A DNA stretch of 64,000 nucleotides from positions 1 to 64,000 of the forward strand of contig CAVQTE010000034.1 in the NCBI GenBank assembly GCA_963716235.1, read 5' to 3'. A model generated the notes under the pieces. That model saw only the letters and a program-made list of their open reading frames with translations. It ran no database searches and had not been told where the DNA came from. The translations under genes were made by a program, and so were the position numbers. Every line of letters starts with the position of its first letter. Position 1 is the stretch's first letter. Positions 47,066 to 56,083 of the stretch are shown here, piece by piece. The DNA comes from Sva-07 sp963716235 (GTDB lineage Bacteria; Actinomycetota; Acidimicrobiia; Acidimicrobiales; Ilumatobacteraceae).

Positions 47066-47907
47066 TCGAAGCACTGAGCATCACGACGGACCTGCCTCGA
47101 TTGTTCGAGTTGGTTGCGGTCCGCCGAGCTGCGGCCGGAATCGTCGTAGGCGGGCTCTTCCTGCCTGTTGTCGGGGTGCTCATCGTCGGGCTCGACATCT
47201 TCACGGCACGGTTTGCGGTCATGCATGTCGCGCTGCTCGGCATCGCCGTCGGACTGTGGATCGGCGTCGATCCGACCGCACTTGCATTGATGTGCTGCGC
47301 CGCGACGGGTGCGGCCGTCGCCCCGCTCGCCGATCGACCGGGTGGTCTCTCAGGGCCAATGGGATTCGTGATGACGTTGTCGATCGCAGCGGCGTTGCTC
47401 GTGTTGTCGATCTCGGGCGTCAACGCAAACGGCGCGTTCGGGCTGCTGTGGGGGTCCATCCTGGCGGTGCGAACCGCCGACCTCGTCCTGCTCGCTGTGC
47501 TCATGGTCCTAGTGCTTGGCCTGTGTCTCCGATGGAACCGATCGATCGGACTTCTGCTGTTCGACCGCGAGATCGCTGCGTGCTCAGGAGTCCCAGTCAG
47601 TGGTTTGACGACGGGTTTGCTGGTCCTGGTCTCGGTGTCGATCGGCGCATCGGTCCGCCTGACAGGAGCGCTGTTGGTTGACGCGATGACGATCCTGCCT
47701 GCGTTGACTGCTCATGCGCTCACGTCTTCACTGCGATTGATGTTCGTCATCGCGATCGCCGTCGGCGTCATTGGCAACACCGTCGGATTCCTGATCGCTC
47801 TCGAACTGGACCTGCCACCCGGGCCCGTGATGGTGCTCGTGTCCGGCATCATCACACTCGCCTCGTACGTGAAGAAGGGCACCAACCGGGCGTTCGTTGC
47901 TCACTAG
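47062..47907 (+). CDS. Metal ABC transporter permease (ABC-3/ZnuB family)
   Basis: A 281-residue membrane protein with eight to nine helices. ABC-3 features include MHVALLGIAVGLWIGVDPTA and GASVRLTGALLVDAMTILPA, where the coupling loop contacts the ATPase. The GTG at 47062 overlaps the ATPase stop. It completes the operon of binding protein, DJ-1, ATPase and permease. No terminator is obvious downstream. Confidence 0.82.
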   Translation: MIEALSITTDLPRLFELVAVRRAAAGIVVGGLFLPVVGVLIVGLDIFTARFAVMHVALLGIAVGLWIGVDPTALALMCCAATGAAVAPLADRPGGLSGPMGFVMTLSIAAALLVLSISGVNANGAFGLLWGSILAVRTADLVLLAVLMVLVLGLCLRWNRSIGLLLFDREIAACSGVPVSGLTTGLLVLVSVSIGASVRLTGALLVDAMTILPALTAHALTSSLRLMFVIAIAVGVIGNTVGFLIALELDLPPGPVMVLVSGIITLASYVKKGTNRAFVAH

Positions 47908-48340
47908 CATCGTCGGAAGAATGCATCTCTCGTTGATGGACTGAGAACATCACGACATCCTCCGCGCGTACTCGGTAGTCGAGCGGGACCCCCAACGACG
48001 ACAGACTCCTACCTCAGCAGTGCCCGACACATCGCTGGTCAACATCAGTGAAACGCGGTGCCACCATCGCCAGCGTGTGAGCGAGGCACCGATGTATCAG
48101 AGATGTGCCGATCCGACGTGCACCGAGCTGTATCGGCCCGTCCAGCGATGAGGACCACGTCCTGGTAGCGAACGGCCGATACGACGCTCATAGTCACGAG
48201 CCGAAAGGCTCCGCGGTGCACTGCGCTTCCGGCGAACTGTGCGGCCTCCGAGCCTGATCGACCCACCGCATAATCCCTGGTAGATCGCTGGGCGTCAGAA
48301 AGATTGCCCGCGGTCGGCCTCTCGATGCCCGTTGAAGGGC
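47908..48340. other. Non-coding stretch upstream of the mobilization genes, with nested dyads
   Basis: About 430 bases without a gene. GTATCGGCC (48130-48138) and GGCCGATAC (48174-48182) form a perfect 9-base inverted repeat 35 bases apart, enclosing AGGAC-CAC-GTCCT (48151-48163). Nested repeats just upstream of a relaxase operon make this the best oriT candidate of the element. Confidence 0.4.
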
Positions 48341-48688
48341 ATGGAGTACGTCCCAGAGGCTTCCGTCGTGCCGGCGCCCGACTTCTTGTCGGTGCGTGAG
48401 GCGGCGCGTGTACTGCGCATCGGCAAGACCTGCGCGTACGAGTTGGCGCAGCAATTCCTCCACACCGAGGGCGCTGCCGGACTGAAGGTCATTCGTGTCG
48501 GTCGCCAGCTGCGTGTGCCGCGCACGGCGCTCGAGGAGATGCTCGGCGGGCCGATCACCTGGCCACCGTCCGCGACGCCTGATCCCGTCGATCCACCCGA
48601 CGCTTCCGAGACCGAGGTCGCTGCCCCGATCCGCCCACGGACGCGTCGGAACACTCCGGAACAGCCGCAGCGGCTGTTCGCGCTGTAG
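48341..48688 (+). CDS. Excisionase-like helix-turn-helix protein
   Basis: A 115-residue DNA-binding protein. The MerR/excisionase-type HTH reads PDFLSVREAARVLRIGKTCA and then VIRVGRQLRVPRTALEEML, the wing plus helix typical of helix-turn-helix 17 domains. A Pro/Thr-rich tail follows. In actinobacterial integrative elements such a gene next to the relaxase often acts as excisionase or as a regulator. ATG 48341 is the first methionine that fits. It may bind the ATCCAAGA sites. Confidence 0.75.
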   Translation: MEYVPEASVVPAPDFLSVREAARVLRIGKTCAYELAQQFLHTEGAAGLKVIRVGRQLRVPRTALEEMLGGPITWPPSATPDPVDPPDASETEVAAPIRPRTRRNTPEQPQRLFAL

Positions 48689-48801
48689 GTCGCCATGTCG
48701 CGTTCATCGATCGTCGCCGTGGCCAACGCAGGAAGGACAGACGAGTGCACAGACGCGCGAGGGAGTGGTCGAGGGAGCCATCCGGTGTGGGGTGTGCGGC
48801 C

Positions 48802-51734
48802 GTGACCGTCCGAGTGACCACGCTGAAGGGCGCCGACGCCGGTGCCTACTACGTCGAGGCGCTCCCGAACTACTACCTCGACTCGGGCGAGCCACGCGGC
48901 ATCTGGATCGGCGACGGCGCGAGCCTGCTCGGCCTCGCCGATGAAGTCGCCGACGAACAGTTCCTCGCCGCTCATGGCGGGCATGGATCCGCAACGCCCC
49001 GATCGTGCACTCGGCCGCACGTACGACGACACGTCGGTGCGCGGGTTCGACGTGACATGTTCGGCGCCGAAGTCCGTGTCCGTGATGTTCGCCCTCGGTG
49101 ACCATGACGTCCGTCGGGAAGTGCTCGCCGCACACGATGCTGCAGTCACTGCGCTCGCCGGCTGGATCGAACGGCACGCGCACACGCGGTACCGGATCGG
49201 TGGGGAAGTGGCGGTGGTCGACGCCGAGGGGATCGTGGCGGCGGCGTTTCGGCAGCACACCAGCCGGGCGCTCGACCCGCAGATCCACACCCATCTCGTG
49301 ATCGCCAATCGGGTCAAGTCGCCCGACGGTCGCTGGCTGGCACTCGACGCCCGGCTGATCAAGCACGACCAACAGACACTCTCCGCCCTCTATCACGCCA
49401 GCCTGCGAGCCGAGATGACGGCGCGCCTCGGTGTCCGATGGCATGCGCCCGAACGAGGCATCGCCGAGATGTGCGACGTCAGCGCCGACCTGCTCGCCGA
49501 GTTCTCGGCGCGCACCTCCGACGTCCGACGGCGCGTGGACGACAAGCTCGATCGCTTCATCGATTCGATGGGCCGTGAGCCGACGCCCCGCGAGCGCTGG
49601 CGGTTGGAACGGGAAGCCGTCGTCGACAGCCGTCCGCACAAGTCGCACTCGATCGACGCCGAGGTACTGCATGCCGGCTGGGCGGAGCAGACCCGACGGT
49701 TCGGGCTCGACCCGGATCGTGTGGTCGACGATGCCGTCGATCGCGTCGACGCTCGGCGCGGCCTCGACGGTGAGGAGGCGTCGGACGTGCTGCACCATGC
49801 GATGGACTCGATCGTCGAGCGGCAGTCGTCGTGGCGGCCGACGGAAGTCCACCGCGAGGTGGCGGCAGCCGTTCCGACCGATCTCGCCGTCGGAGCGGAA
49901 CCGCTCGTCGAGTGGATCGAGCAGTCCGCTGGGCACCTGGGCGCATCACACTGCGTCGACCTGTCGCGCCCGATTCCCGCCGGAGCGATGCTGCGCCGCG
50001 ATGGCCGGCCCGTCACCGAGTCGGCGATCGACCGGGCCCTCACCACCAACGGAGTGCTCGACCAGGAGGCCGGACTGATCGAGTGGGCAGACCGCCGTCT
50101 GGGCGTCAACGAGCACGATCACGAAGGTCTGGCCGTCGAGACGACGCACCTCACCGATCCACAGCGCGTGGCGGCCAGCGCAGTGGCCGGGGGAGCGGAG
50201 CTGGTGCTCGTCGTCGGCCCCGCCGGCACCGGCAAGACCACTGCGCTCGCGCCCGCCGTCGAGCAGCTCCGACTCGACGGACGAGCGGTGTTCGGGGTGG
50301 CGCCATCGGCAGCGGCCGCCGAGGTACTCGCGATCGAGACCGGCGTCGAGGCCGACACCGTCGACAAGTTGTTGATCGAGCACAACCTGGCGAGAAGGCC
50401 CGACCATCGCTTCGACCTGCCCGCTGGAGCGACGGTGATCGTCGACGAGGCGGGCATGATCCCCACCGCCAAGCTCGCGGAACTCGCAGCGCTCGCCGAC
50501 CAGCGCTCCTGGCGTGTCGTGCTCGTCGGTGATCCACAGCAGTTCTCGGCTGTCGGCCGAGGCGGCATGTTCGGCCTCACCGTCGACACGTTCGGCGCGA
50601 TCGAGCTCGACAGCGTCCACCGCTTCACGCATGCATGGGAACGCGACGCCAGTCTCCGACTCCGCCGCGGCGACGTCGACGTCGTCGACCTCTACGACTC
50701 GCACGAGCGCCTCCGCGGCGGACCGTCCACGCAGATGGAACGCAACGCCATCCACACGTGGTGGCGACACCGACAGGTCCGGCGACGAGGTGCTGCTGAT
50801 GGCACCGACGAACGAGACCGTCGCCGTGCTCAACGAACGAGCCCAGCTCATCCGTATCCATGCCGGCGAGATCGACCCGGACGGTCGACACGCCAGGATC
50901 GCAGGTGGACGAGTCTTCGTGGGCGACGAGATCGCCACGCGCCACAACGACCGCCGGCTACTCACCGACCGTGGCGACATGGTCCGCAACCGAGCGACGT
51001 GGACCGTCGATCGAGTCGGCAGCGACGGCTCGCTCGTCGCCACCGGCCGCAACGGCAGCGTCCGCCTTCCAGCCAGCTACGTGGCCGAGCACGTCGAGTT
51101 GGCGTACGCCACCACCGGCATGGGCGCTCAGGGCCGCACCGTCGACGTCGGTATCCTGTACCTCGACCACCCGACCGACGTCCGCAACATCTACGTACCG
51201 CTCACACGTGGCCGGTCGAGCAATCTCGCCTTCGTCGCCACGACGGGCGAGGACACCGCCGTGGACGTGCTGAGCCGGTGCCTCACCACCGACTGGATCG
51301 ACCAGCCCGCCCACACCCGCCGAGCCGAACTCACCGGCAAGATCATCCGCCCTCCGTCAGCGTTGAACGGCGAGCAGCTCCGCGACCTGTTCGCCGAGCG
51401 GTACGACCTCCGAGGAGCGGAGACAGCGGCCGAAGATGCGAGGTTCAAGCACGTGGACCAGGCGATCTGGCGCGACATCCATCTGCGAGCACACCGCCTG
51501 CGTCTCCAACAGCCGGACTGGGCGATCGAGCAACTCGGCCCGATGGAGGAGACCGCCCGCATGCGCCGACTCTGGGGGATCTTCGCCGCCCACCTCGAGC
51601 AGCACCACGTCGCCTACAGCGACGTGATCGACCACGAAGACGCGTACGAATCGCACTGCGCCCTCGTCGAGGACATCGTCGACCAGATGCAAGAACGTGA
51701 GTCGGTCTCCGCCGACATGTCCATCGACCTCTGA
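48802..51734 (+). pseudogene. MobF-type relaxase-helicase (TrwC/TraA-like), two apparent frameshifts
   Basis: Conjugative relaxase that nicks oriT and unwinds the strand. N-terminus: GAYYVEALPNYYLDSG with the catalytic Tyr, GRTYDDTSVRGFDVTCSAPK, and the metal histidines in QIHTHLVIANRV. C-terminus: helicase motifs GPAGTGKTTALAP (I), TVIVDEAGMIPTAKL (II) and VLVGDPQQFSAVG (III), ending in YVPLTRGRSSNLAFV. Extra bases near 48975 and 50762 split it into three frames. Corrected length is about 976 residues. Start GTG 48802. No coupling protein or T4SS gene follows. Confidence 0.85.
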
Positions 51735-51778
51735 CCGCAGCGCCGGTCGTCTGATCCGGCTGATCCGCGACGGGTATC

Positions 51779-51965
51779 GTGGAGTCGTGGCTGCAGAGGA
51801 CGGTCGAGCTGTGGACGGTGGAGGAGTTCTTCGCTGATGCTCGTCCGACCGACGACGACGTTCCGATCGCCGCCGACGGTCGGGTGCTCGACACCCCCGC
51901 CAAGGTCATCGCCTACATCGACGAGATCAACGCCCGACGCGTCTGCGGCGGAACAGGGTGGCTGA
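51779..51965 (+). pseudogene. Small protein upstream of the nucleotidyltransferase, apparent frameshift
   Basis: Start GTG 51779; the protein contains WTVEEFFADARPTDDDVPIA and LDTPAKVIAYIDEINARR. One extra base near 51940 hides the natural end (SAAEQGG, stop 51963-51965), which would overlap the next GTG. Probably a co-translated partner of the nucleotidyltransferase gene. Confidence 0.45.
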
Positions 51966-52496
51966 GGAGTCGTTCGACCCCGGGAGAATCCTTCGTGCCC
52001 TCGATGAGCACGACGTCGAGTACGTCCTCGTAGGCGGATTGGTGCCCGTGCGCACGGCGCACTCCGGCCGACGACAGACATCGACTGCGTGCCCGAAGGT
52101 GGACTTGCCAACCTGGGTCGGCTTGCGAACGCGCTCAGCGAGCTCGGCGCTCGACTTCGTGTCGGTGGGATGACCGACGACGAGGCCCGCCAGCTCCCGG
52201 TTCGGCTCGACGCCGAGACGCTGCGTTCGTTCGGGAGTTCCACCTGGATGACCGATGCCGGGCCGGTCGACGTTCTTCGCGAACTCCGCGATCGCGACGG
52301 CCGAGATGTTCCGTTCGATGCGTTGCGGGACCGCTGCACCGATCAACAGATCGGCGGCGTCGTCGTCCGCGTCGCCGGCCTCGACGACATCATCGCTGCC
52401 AAGGAATTCGCCGGACGCGACAAGGACCACGAAGCGCTACCGGAGCTTCGAGAACTGCGTGACACCCGAGAAGGCCACACGGCTGAGGAGAATTGA
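51958..52496 (+). pseudogene. MNT-fold nucleotidyltransferase (DUF6036-like), apparent frameshift
   Basis: Start GTG 51958. ILRALDEHDVEYVLVGGL is the GG motif; after a missing base near 52066 comes TTDIDCVPEGGLANLGRLAN with the Asp-x-Asp metal motif. DLDDIIAAKEFA-like GLDDIIAAKEFAGRDKDHEA closes the domain. Such enzymes serve as antitoxins or toxins in some two-gene modules. Corrected length is about 180 residues. The stop overlaps the XRE gene start. Confidence 0.65.
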
Positions 52497-52754
52497 TGGA
52501 ACGGACCACGATCGACGACCTGAAGCATCGCCGGCTCGCCGGCATGACTACCGACGAACGGGCCGAGTTCGATGCGGCCTACGACGCGACCCGACTCGGG
52601 ATCGAAGTCGGCGAGCAGAGCGCGACGCCGTGAGGAAGCCGGGCTCGCCACGAGTCGCAGCTCGGATGGGCACCAGCCAGGCCCGCCGTGGCGCGTCGAG
52701 GCCGGCGGTGTGGGATCCACGCTCACCACGCTCCAGAAGGTCGCCGCCAGCTGA
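52496..52754 (+). pseudogene. XRE-type antitoxin-like protein, several apparent indels
   Basis: The first frame reads MERTTIDDLKHRRLAGMTTD and AEFDAAYDATRLGIEVGEQ, then stops at 52631-52633. The following sequence in other frames gives VAARMGTSQ, EAGGVGSTLTTLQKVAAS, the characteristic HTH and tail of HigA-like antitoxins. At least three small indels are needed to join them. Either an error-rich stretch or a dying gene at the element edge. Confidence 0.5.
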
Positions 52755-52787
52755 AATCGCCAGCTCTAAGGTGTGACCGTCGGATCC

Positions 52788-52829
52788 ATCCAAGATTTCA
52801 TCCAAGAAACTCACCGGAACATCTTGGAT
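52788..52829. promoter_or_regulatory. Putative integrase arm-type sites, right end
   Basis: ATCCAAGA at 52788 and 52800 in direct orientation and TCTTGGAT (inverted) at 52822. They match the three copies next to attL and lie about 85-125 bases inside attR. Confidence 0.6.
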
Positions 52830-52912
52830 CTGGCCGGTACCCGACGGACACGACAGTCGCAAAAGCCCTGCTCAGCGGCACTATCCGGTACTCGACGGAC
52901 ACCCGAGCGGCT

Positions 52913-52958
52913 ACTCATAATCCGTGGGTCGTGGGTTCGAGCCCCACCCGCCCCACCA
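52913..52958 (+). repeat. attR: 46-bp tRNA-Met 3' fragment
   Basis: Identical to 29114-29159, from the anticodon stem to CCA. The 5' half of a tRNA is missing upstream, so it is not a functional tRNA gene. It marks the right boundary of the element. Confidence 0.92.
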
Positions 52959-53147
52959 GGTCAGAGGTTGTCTTTCTCCCATACCTCGTCGCGCGTCGGA
53001 CCACAGTGGCGAGTGGCTGGAGTCTGTGAGCGCTGAATTCGGGTCCGGTGGCCGTGTGGCCGAGCGGCGACTAGCGTTTCGTCGGTGAGGATCCGACGGC
53101 GGTCAGAACGGCCGGAGCGCCGAAGGCCCTCGGTTCATGACGCAGTC

Positions 53148-53345
53148 ATGACGGATCGTCTCTTGATCAGGCCGGTGCTCCCCAGTGACGCCGACGTGTA
53201 CGTCGATTTGATCGACGACACCATCATGCGGATCAACGGGTTTCCTGAGCACTACCAACGGGACGTGCGGCTCGCGGTCGAGTTCGGCCATCTCTCAGGT
53301 ACGCGCGTGTTGACAGCGTTGCGCGAGAGTCGAACGTTGGGGTGA
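53148..53345 (+). pseudogene. N-terminal fragment of a GNAT acetyltransferase
   Basis: From ATG 53148 the sequence MTDRLLIRPVLPSDADVYVD looks like the first strand and helix of a RimJ/RimL-type acetyltransferase. After 65 residues the frame stops, long before the acetyl-CoA site. No continuation is found in the next frames. Probably a truncated remnant beside the integration site. Confidence 0.45.
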
Positions 53346-53499
53346 TTCAGACCTGCCATGCCGAAGTCCGAGCCGGCTGTAGGTGCCGAGGATTGATTGA
53401 CTACCGAGTACGACGCGTTGGGGTCGCTCGCACCGTCGATCTGCCCGCTGGGGTGACGGAAGCTCACAGTGCGGGGGTCGGCGAGCCCATGGTCGGCCC

Positions 53500-53949
53500 T
53501 CACGTGGTGTAGGGGCCGCCGCGCTTGGAGTACTCGGCGCGGTATTCCCGCGCCAGCTGTTCTTGGCGGGTCTTCGACAGGAGCTTGCCCGCCAGCTGAA
53601 AGGTGCCGTGTTCCTCCTCGTCCAAGTGGTCGCGAACTTCTGTGGCAAGTTGCTTGGCGAGCTCAGCGAACTGGACAGTAGCGGGGTCCGCACCGCGCAA
53701 CTCGTCGACCAGTTTCTCGGCCTTGTGGTGATCGGCCAGTGCGTGACGACTGACCGACAGCCCGGCGTTGTCCATGAGCAACGGCACGTAGAAATGGCGT
53801 TCCTCGGCCGTGGCGTGCGCGTCGAGTTCGTTGGCAAGCGCAAGGAATGCGGCGCGACGGTTCTCGCCGGAGGCCCGCCCGTGTGTCATCGTGCGGGCGA
53901 GTGAACGCTGGACCTCGTGGCTCGCTCGCAAGTCGTCGAAGATCGCCAT
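53500..53949 (-). CDS. Hemerythrin domain-containing protein
   Basis: A 149-residue four-helix protein starting MAIFDDLRASHEVQRSLART. Likely di-iron or related ligands are in LDAHATAEERHFYVPLL, HALADHHKAEKLVDEL and VRDHLDEEEHGTFQL, in the hemerythrin-like (HHE) order. Such proteins sense or bind oxygen, nitric oxide or iron, or are stress proteins. An ATG at 53967 would add six residues. The gene is intact and stands alone. Confidence 0.75.
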   Translation of the reverse strand: MAIFDDLRASHEVQRSLARTMTHGRASGENRRAAFLALANELDAHATAEERHFYVPLLMDNAGLSVSRHALADHHKAEKLVDELRGADPATVQFAELAKQLATEVRDHLDEEEHGTFQLAGKLLSKTRQEQLAREYRAEYSKRGGPYTT

Positions 53950-54276
53950 CCCGGTATGCCCCACCATGCCGACGACGGTCGCGGCCGACGCCACAAACCG
54001 ATACCGCGGCGGAAGGCGCGTTTCGTGACGCGTGACCCATGCGCACTTCGCTGGCGTTCCGAGAGGCACCGGTGCAGCAGATCCGTCGTTCACCCCGGCA
54101 ACGCCGGGATCTCAGTGTCTTCCCGACACGGCTGCGTTAGGACTGTGGGGCTCTGACGAGGGTTCAACACCGAGCAGTCCAGCACCGCCACGACGACGAA
54201 TGCGCTGGCGGCGAGGCGCGATTTTCGGCGGTGCCGAGTCCAGGGTCGCAGTTGAGTGGTACACAGGAGGTATCCC
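53950..54276. other. Intergenic stretch of about 330 bases
   Basis: Divergent spacer between the hemerythrin and DUF4118 genes. Short open frames only; a good ribosome site appears at its very end. No repeats seen. Confidence 0.4.
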
Positions 54277-54723
54277 GTGGACCCCGAGAGAGACGGTCGC
54301 TCCGAGTCGCCTGCGTCGAGTGGAGGTGCGTACCCAGTCATCTCTCCGACCGTGGTGGCTGTTGTCGGTCCGATCCTGGCCCTGCTCGTCGCGGGCGGCC
54401 TCGTGCCGCTTCGGGACACGTTGGGCGTCACGAACGTCGCATTGTTGATCACCCTGGTCGTCGTCGCGGCTACGGCTGACCGTTCCGCTGGCGCGATCAC
54501 TGCGGTCGTGGCGGCCTTGTCGTACAACTTCTTCCACACGCAGCCATATCGCTCACTGCGGATCGACAACGGTCGAGACACGCACGCTGGAGCCGTGTTC
54601 GGTCAGATCGTGTTGGTCCCGCGTGCCCAATCGGGCTCGATCCGTGATGAGCGACGCGTCGCCGTGGCCCTCGCCGACCAGTTCGCAGCCGCCATCGCGC
54701 TCGACTCGCCTGTCCCTTCCTGA
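54277..54723 (+). CDS. DUF4118 (KdpD-like membrane domain) protein, probably shortened
   Basis: A 148-residue protein with an AGGAGG site before GTG 54277. It has helices VVAVVGPILALLVAGGLVPL, NVALLITLVVVAATA and GAITAVVAALSYNFF, then HTQPYRSLRI, the characteristic DUF4118/KdpD motif. A short soluble tail (DERRVAVALADQFAAAIAL) follows with part of the usual linker missing, so an internal deletion is possible. It lies near the kdp operon and resembles the KdpD membrane segment. Confidence 0.6.
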   Translation: MDPERDGRSESPASSGGAYPVISPTVVAVVGPILALLVAGGLVPLRDTLGVTNVALLITLVVVAATADRSAGAITAVVAALSYNFFHTQPYRSLRIDNGRDTHAGAVFGQIVLVPRAQSGSIRDERRVAVALADQFAAAIALDSPVPS

Positions 54724-54787
54724 ACCATACGACGTCGTGTGGGATCGAGCGGGCTCAGGTGATGGCCCCGCGACCGTGGCCCGGCTG

Positions 54788-55309
54788 TCAGGCGGCGAGC
54801 ACCATGACCCAGTAGGTCACACCGTTGGAACCGACCGCCGCAGCAACACCGATGTTGACCATGCTGCCATTGAGGATGTTCGCTCTGTGTCCGGCGCTGT
54901 TCATCCAAGTGTTCATGACCTCGGCTGGTGTCTGCTGACCTGCAGCGGCGTTCTCGGCCCACGTCGTCCAGCCGTAGCCGTACACATGGATGCGCTGCCC
55001 GGCATCGGTGCCACCGGAGCCAGTGTGGGTCACCACTTGGCGTTGGGCGATGTCGTTCGCGTGGCTTTGTGCGGCGCTGGTCAGACGTCCGTCGACTGCG
55101 ACCGACGATTGACCGGCGTTGGCCCGCTGTTCATTGACCGAGGCGACCACAGAGTCCTGCACGTTCGCGACCTGGACGATTGCGGCAGGCGGGGCGCAGC
55201 GTGGTGCCACGCCGGCAACCCCGAACAGCCCGAGTACAGCCGTCATGCCAAACGCGCCGAGGTGATTGTTGATCCGTCGCGTGCGGCTACGGATGGGGGA
55301 GGAGTTCAT
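54788..55309 (-). CDS. Secreted CAP (SCP/PR-1-like) domain protein
   Basis: About 173 residues with a basic start and hydrophobic signal (GAFGMTAVLGLFGVAGVAP), then a CAP domain: VASVNEQRANAGQSSVAVD, SHANDIAQRQVVTHTGSGG (active-site His region), YGWTTWAENAAAGQQTPAEV and TWMNSAGHRANILN. CAP proteins are common secreted bacterial proteins with roles in the wall or envelope. Convergent with the DUF4118 gene. Confidence 0.8.
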   Translation of the reverse strand: MNSSPIRSRTRRINNHLGAFGMTAVLGLFGVAGVAPRCAPPAAIVQVANVQDSVVASVNEQRANAGQSSVAVDGRLTSAAQSHANDIAQRQVVTHTGSGGTDAGQRIHVYGYGWTTWAENAAAGQQTPAEVMNTWMNSAGHRANILNGSMVNIGVAAAVGSNGVTYWVMVLAA

Positions 55310-55393
55310 GGTTGCTTCCGATCGTGCCCGCATCGGTGGACGTTTCGACTCGATGACTTTTCGTCACCGATCCGACATGAAACCGCAACACTA

Positions 55394-55661
55394 TCATTCG
55401 ACTCGGCTGAGTGTGTGATCACGAATCGGAAAAGGCAGCGGAAGCCACGAGGACGGTCGGAGACGGTCGATCCGAGCGAAGCCGATCGCCGCTTCGACCA
55501 CCTCGCGATACGACCACGTCGGTCTGCCGGTGACCGTCCTCCACGAACACAGCCAGACGCCGGGCGCGGCGTCGTGATTCGCCACGAGTCAGGCGCGCCG
55601 CTGTGCATGGGACTCGGTGTGGTAGATCGGGTAGCCGAACTTCCACACCGCCGGATGAGCG
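55394..55661 (-). pseudogene. Fragment of a YdeI/OmpD-associated-family protein
   Basis: The minus strand encodes TESHAQRRA, a TGA at 55589-55591 where the family has Trp, then NHDAAPGVWLCSWRTVTG and YREVVEAAIGFARID. This matches the N-terminal 60 residues of YdeI-like proteins (about 190 residues). The rest is absent. A true remnant with a stop substitution, unlike the indel-type breaks elsewhere. Confidence 0.5.
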
Positions 55662-55885
55662 GACGACGACGGAGGTAGCAGACCCATCGCCTCCAAGAGT
55701 ACGCGGCGATCAGTGAGTCGTCCCGGGTGTCGGGAGGATCCTGTGAAGGACCCGTGAATGGTCGCTCGACGGTCGTGAAGAAGTCGCTAAGGCAATCGAG
55801 AACCCAGTTCAGCCTCGCTAGAACGGTGTCGTGCAAACAACTCGCTCGGCGCCGACGGTCGACGCCACAACAAGGAGTACTCGTC

Positions 55886-56083
55886 ATGGCTGACCTCATC
55901 TTCGTCTCCATCATCGTCGCGTTCTTCGCGTTGTGCGTCGTCTACCTCCGATGGTGCGACGGGATCATCGGACCCGACGAATTCGGTGCCGAGCGCGACG
56001 ATGCCGCGTCCCCGTACGTCGCCACAGGCCCGACGGGCACCACGATGGTCGACACTTCGGAAACTGCGGACGTGACGGCATGA
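55886..56083 (+). CDS. Small one-helix membrane protein heading the kdp operon
   Basis: A 65-residue protein with an AAGGAG site before ATG 55886. One helix (IFVSIIVAFFALCVVYLRWC) is followed by DGIIGPDEFGAERDD and a Thr-rich tail. The stop overlaps the kdpF start by ATGA. Possibly an extra small subunit of the Kdp pump; similar short genes precede kdpF in other actinobacteria, to my knowledge without a known function. Confidence 0.65.
   Translation: MADLIFVSIIVAFFALCVVYLRWCDGIIGPDEFGAERDDAASPYVATGPTGTTMVDTSETADVTA

Larger units (their letters stand above)
29114..52958 (+). mobile_element. 23.8-kb tRNA-Met-integrated mobilizable element
   Basis: The element is bounded by the 46-bp direct repeats at 29114 and 52913. 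It carries a tyrosine integrase next to attL and an excisionase-like HTH gene and MobF relaxase near attR. ATCCAAGA-type repeats lie just inside both ends. No type IV secretion genes are present, so it would be mobilizable in trans (IME-like) rather than self-transmissible. Cargo: two metal-uptake systems, a DJ-1 family protein, regulators and lipoproteins. Many genes inside show frameshifts. Confidence 0.85.

Noticed and set aside
29160..52912. CRISPR array or phage structural genes in the element
   Set aside because: No spaced repeats of CRISPR type and no capsid, terminase or tail genes were seen.
52913..52958. Second tRNA-Met gene
   Set aside because: Only the 3' 46 bases are present; no D arm or 5' acceptor strand, so it is the att repeat.
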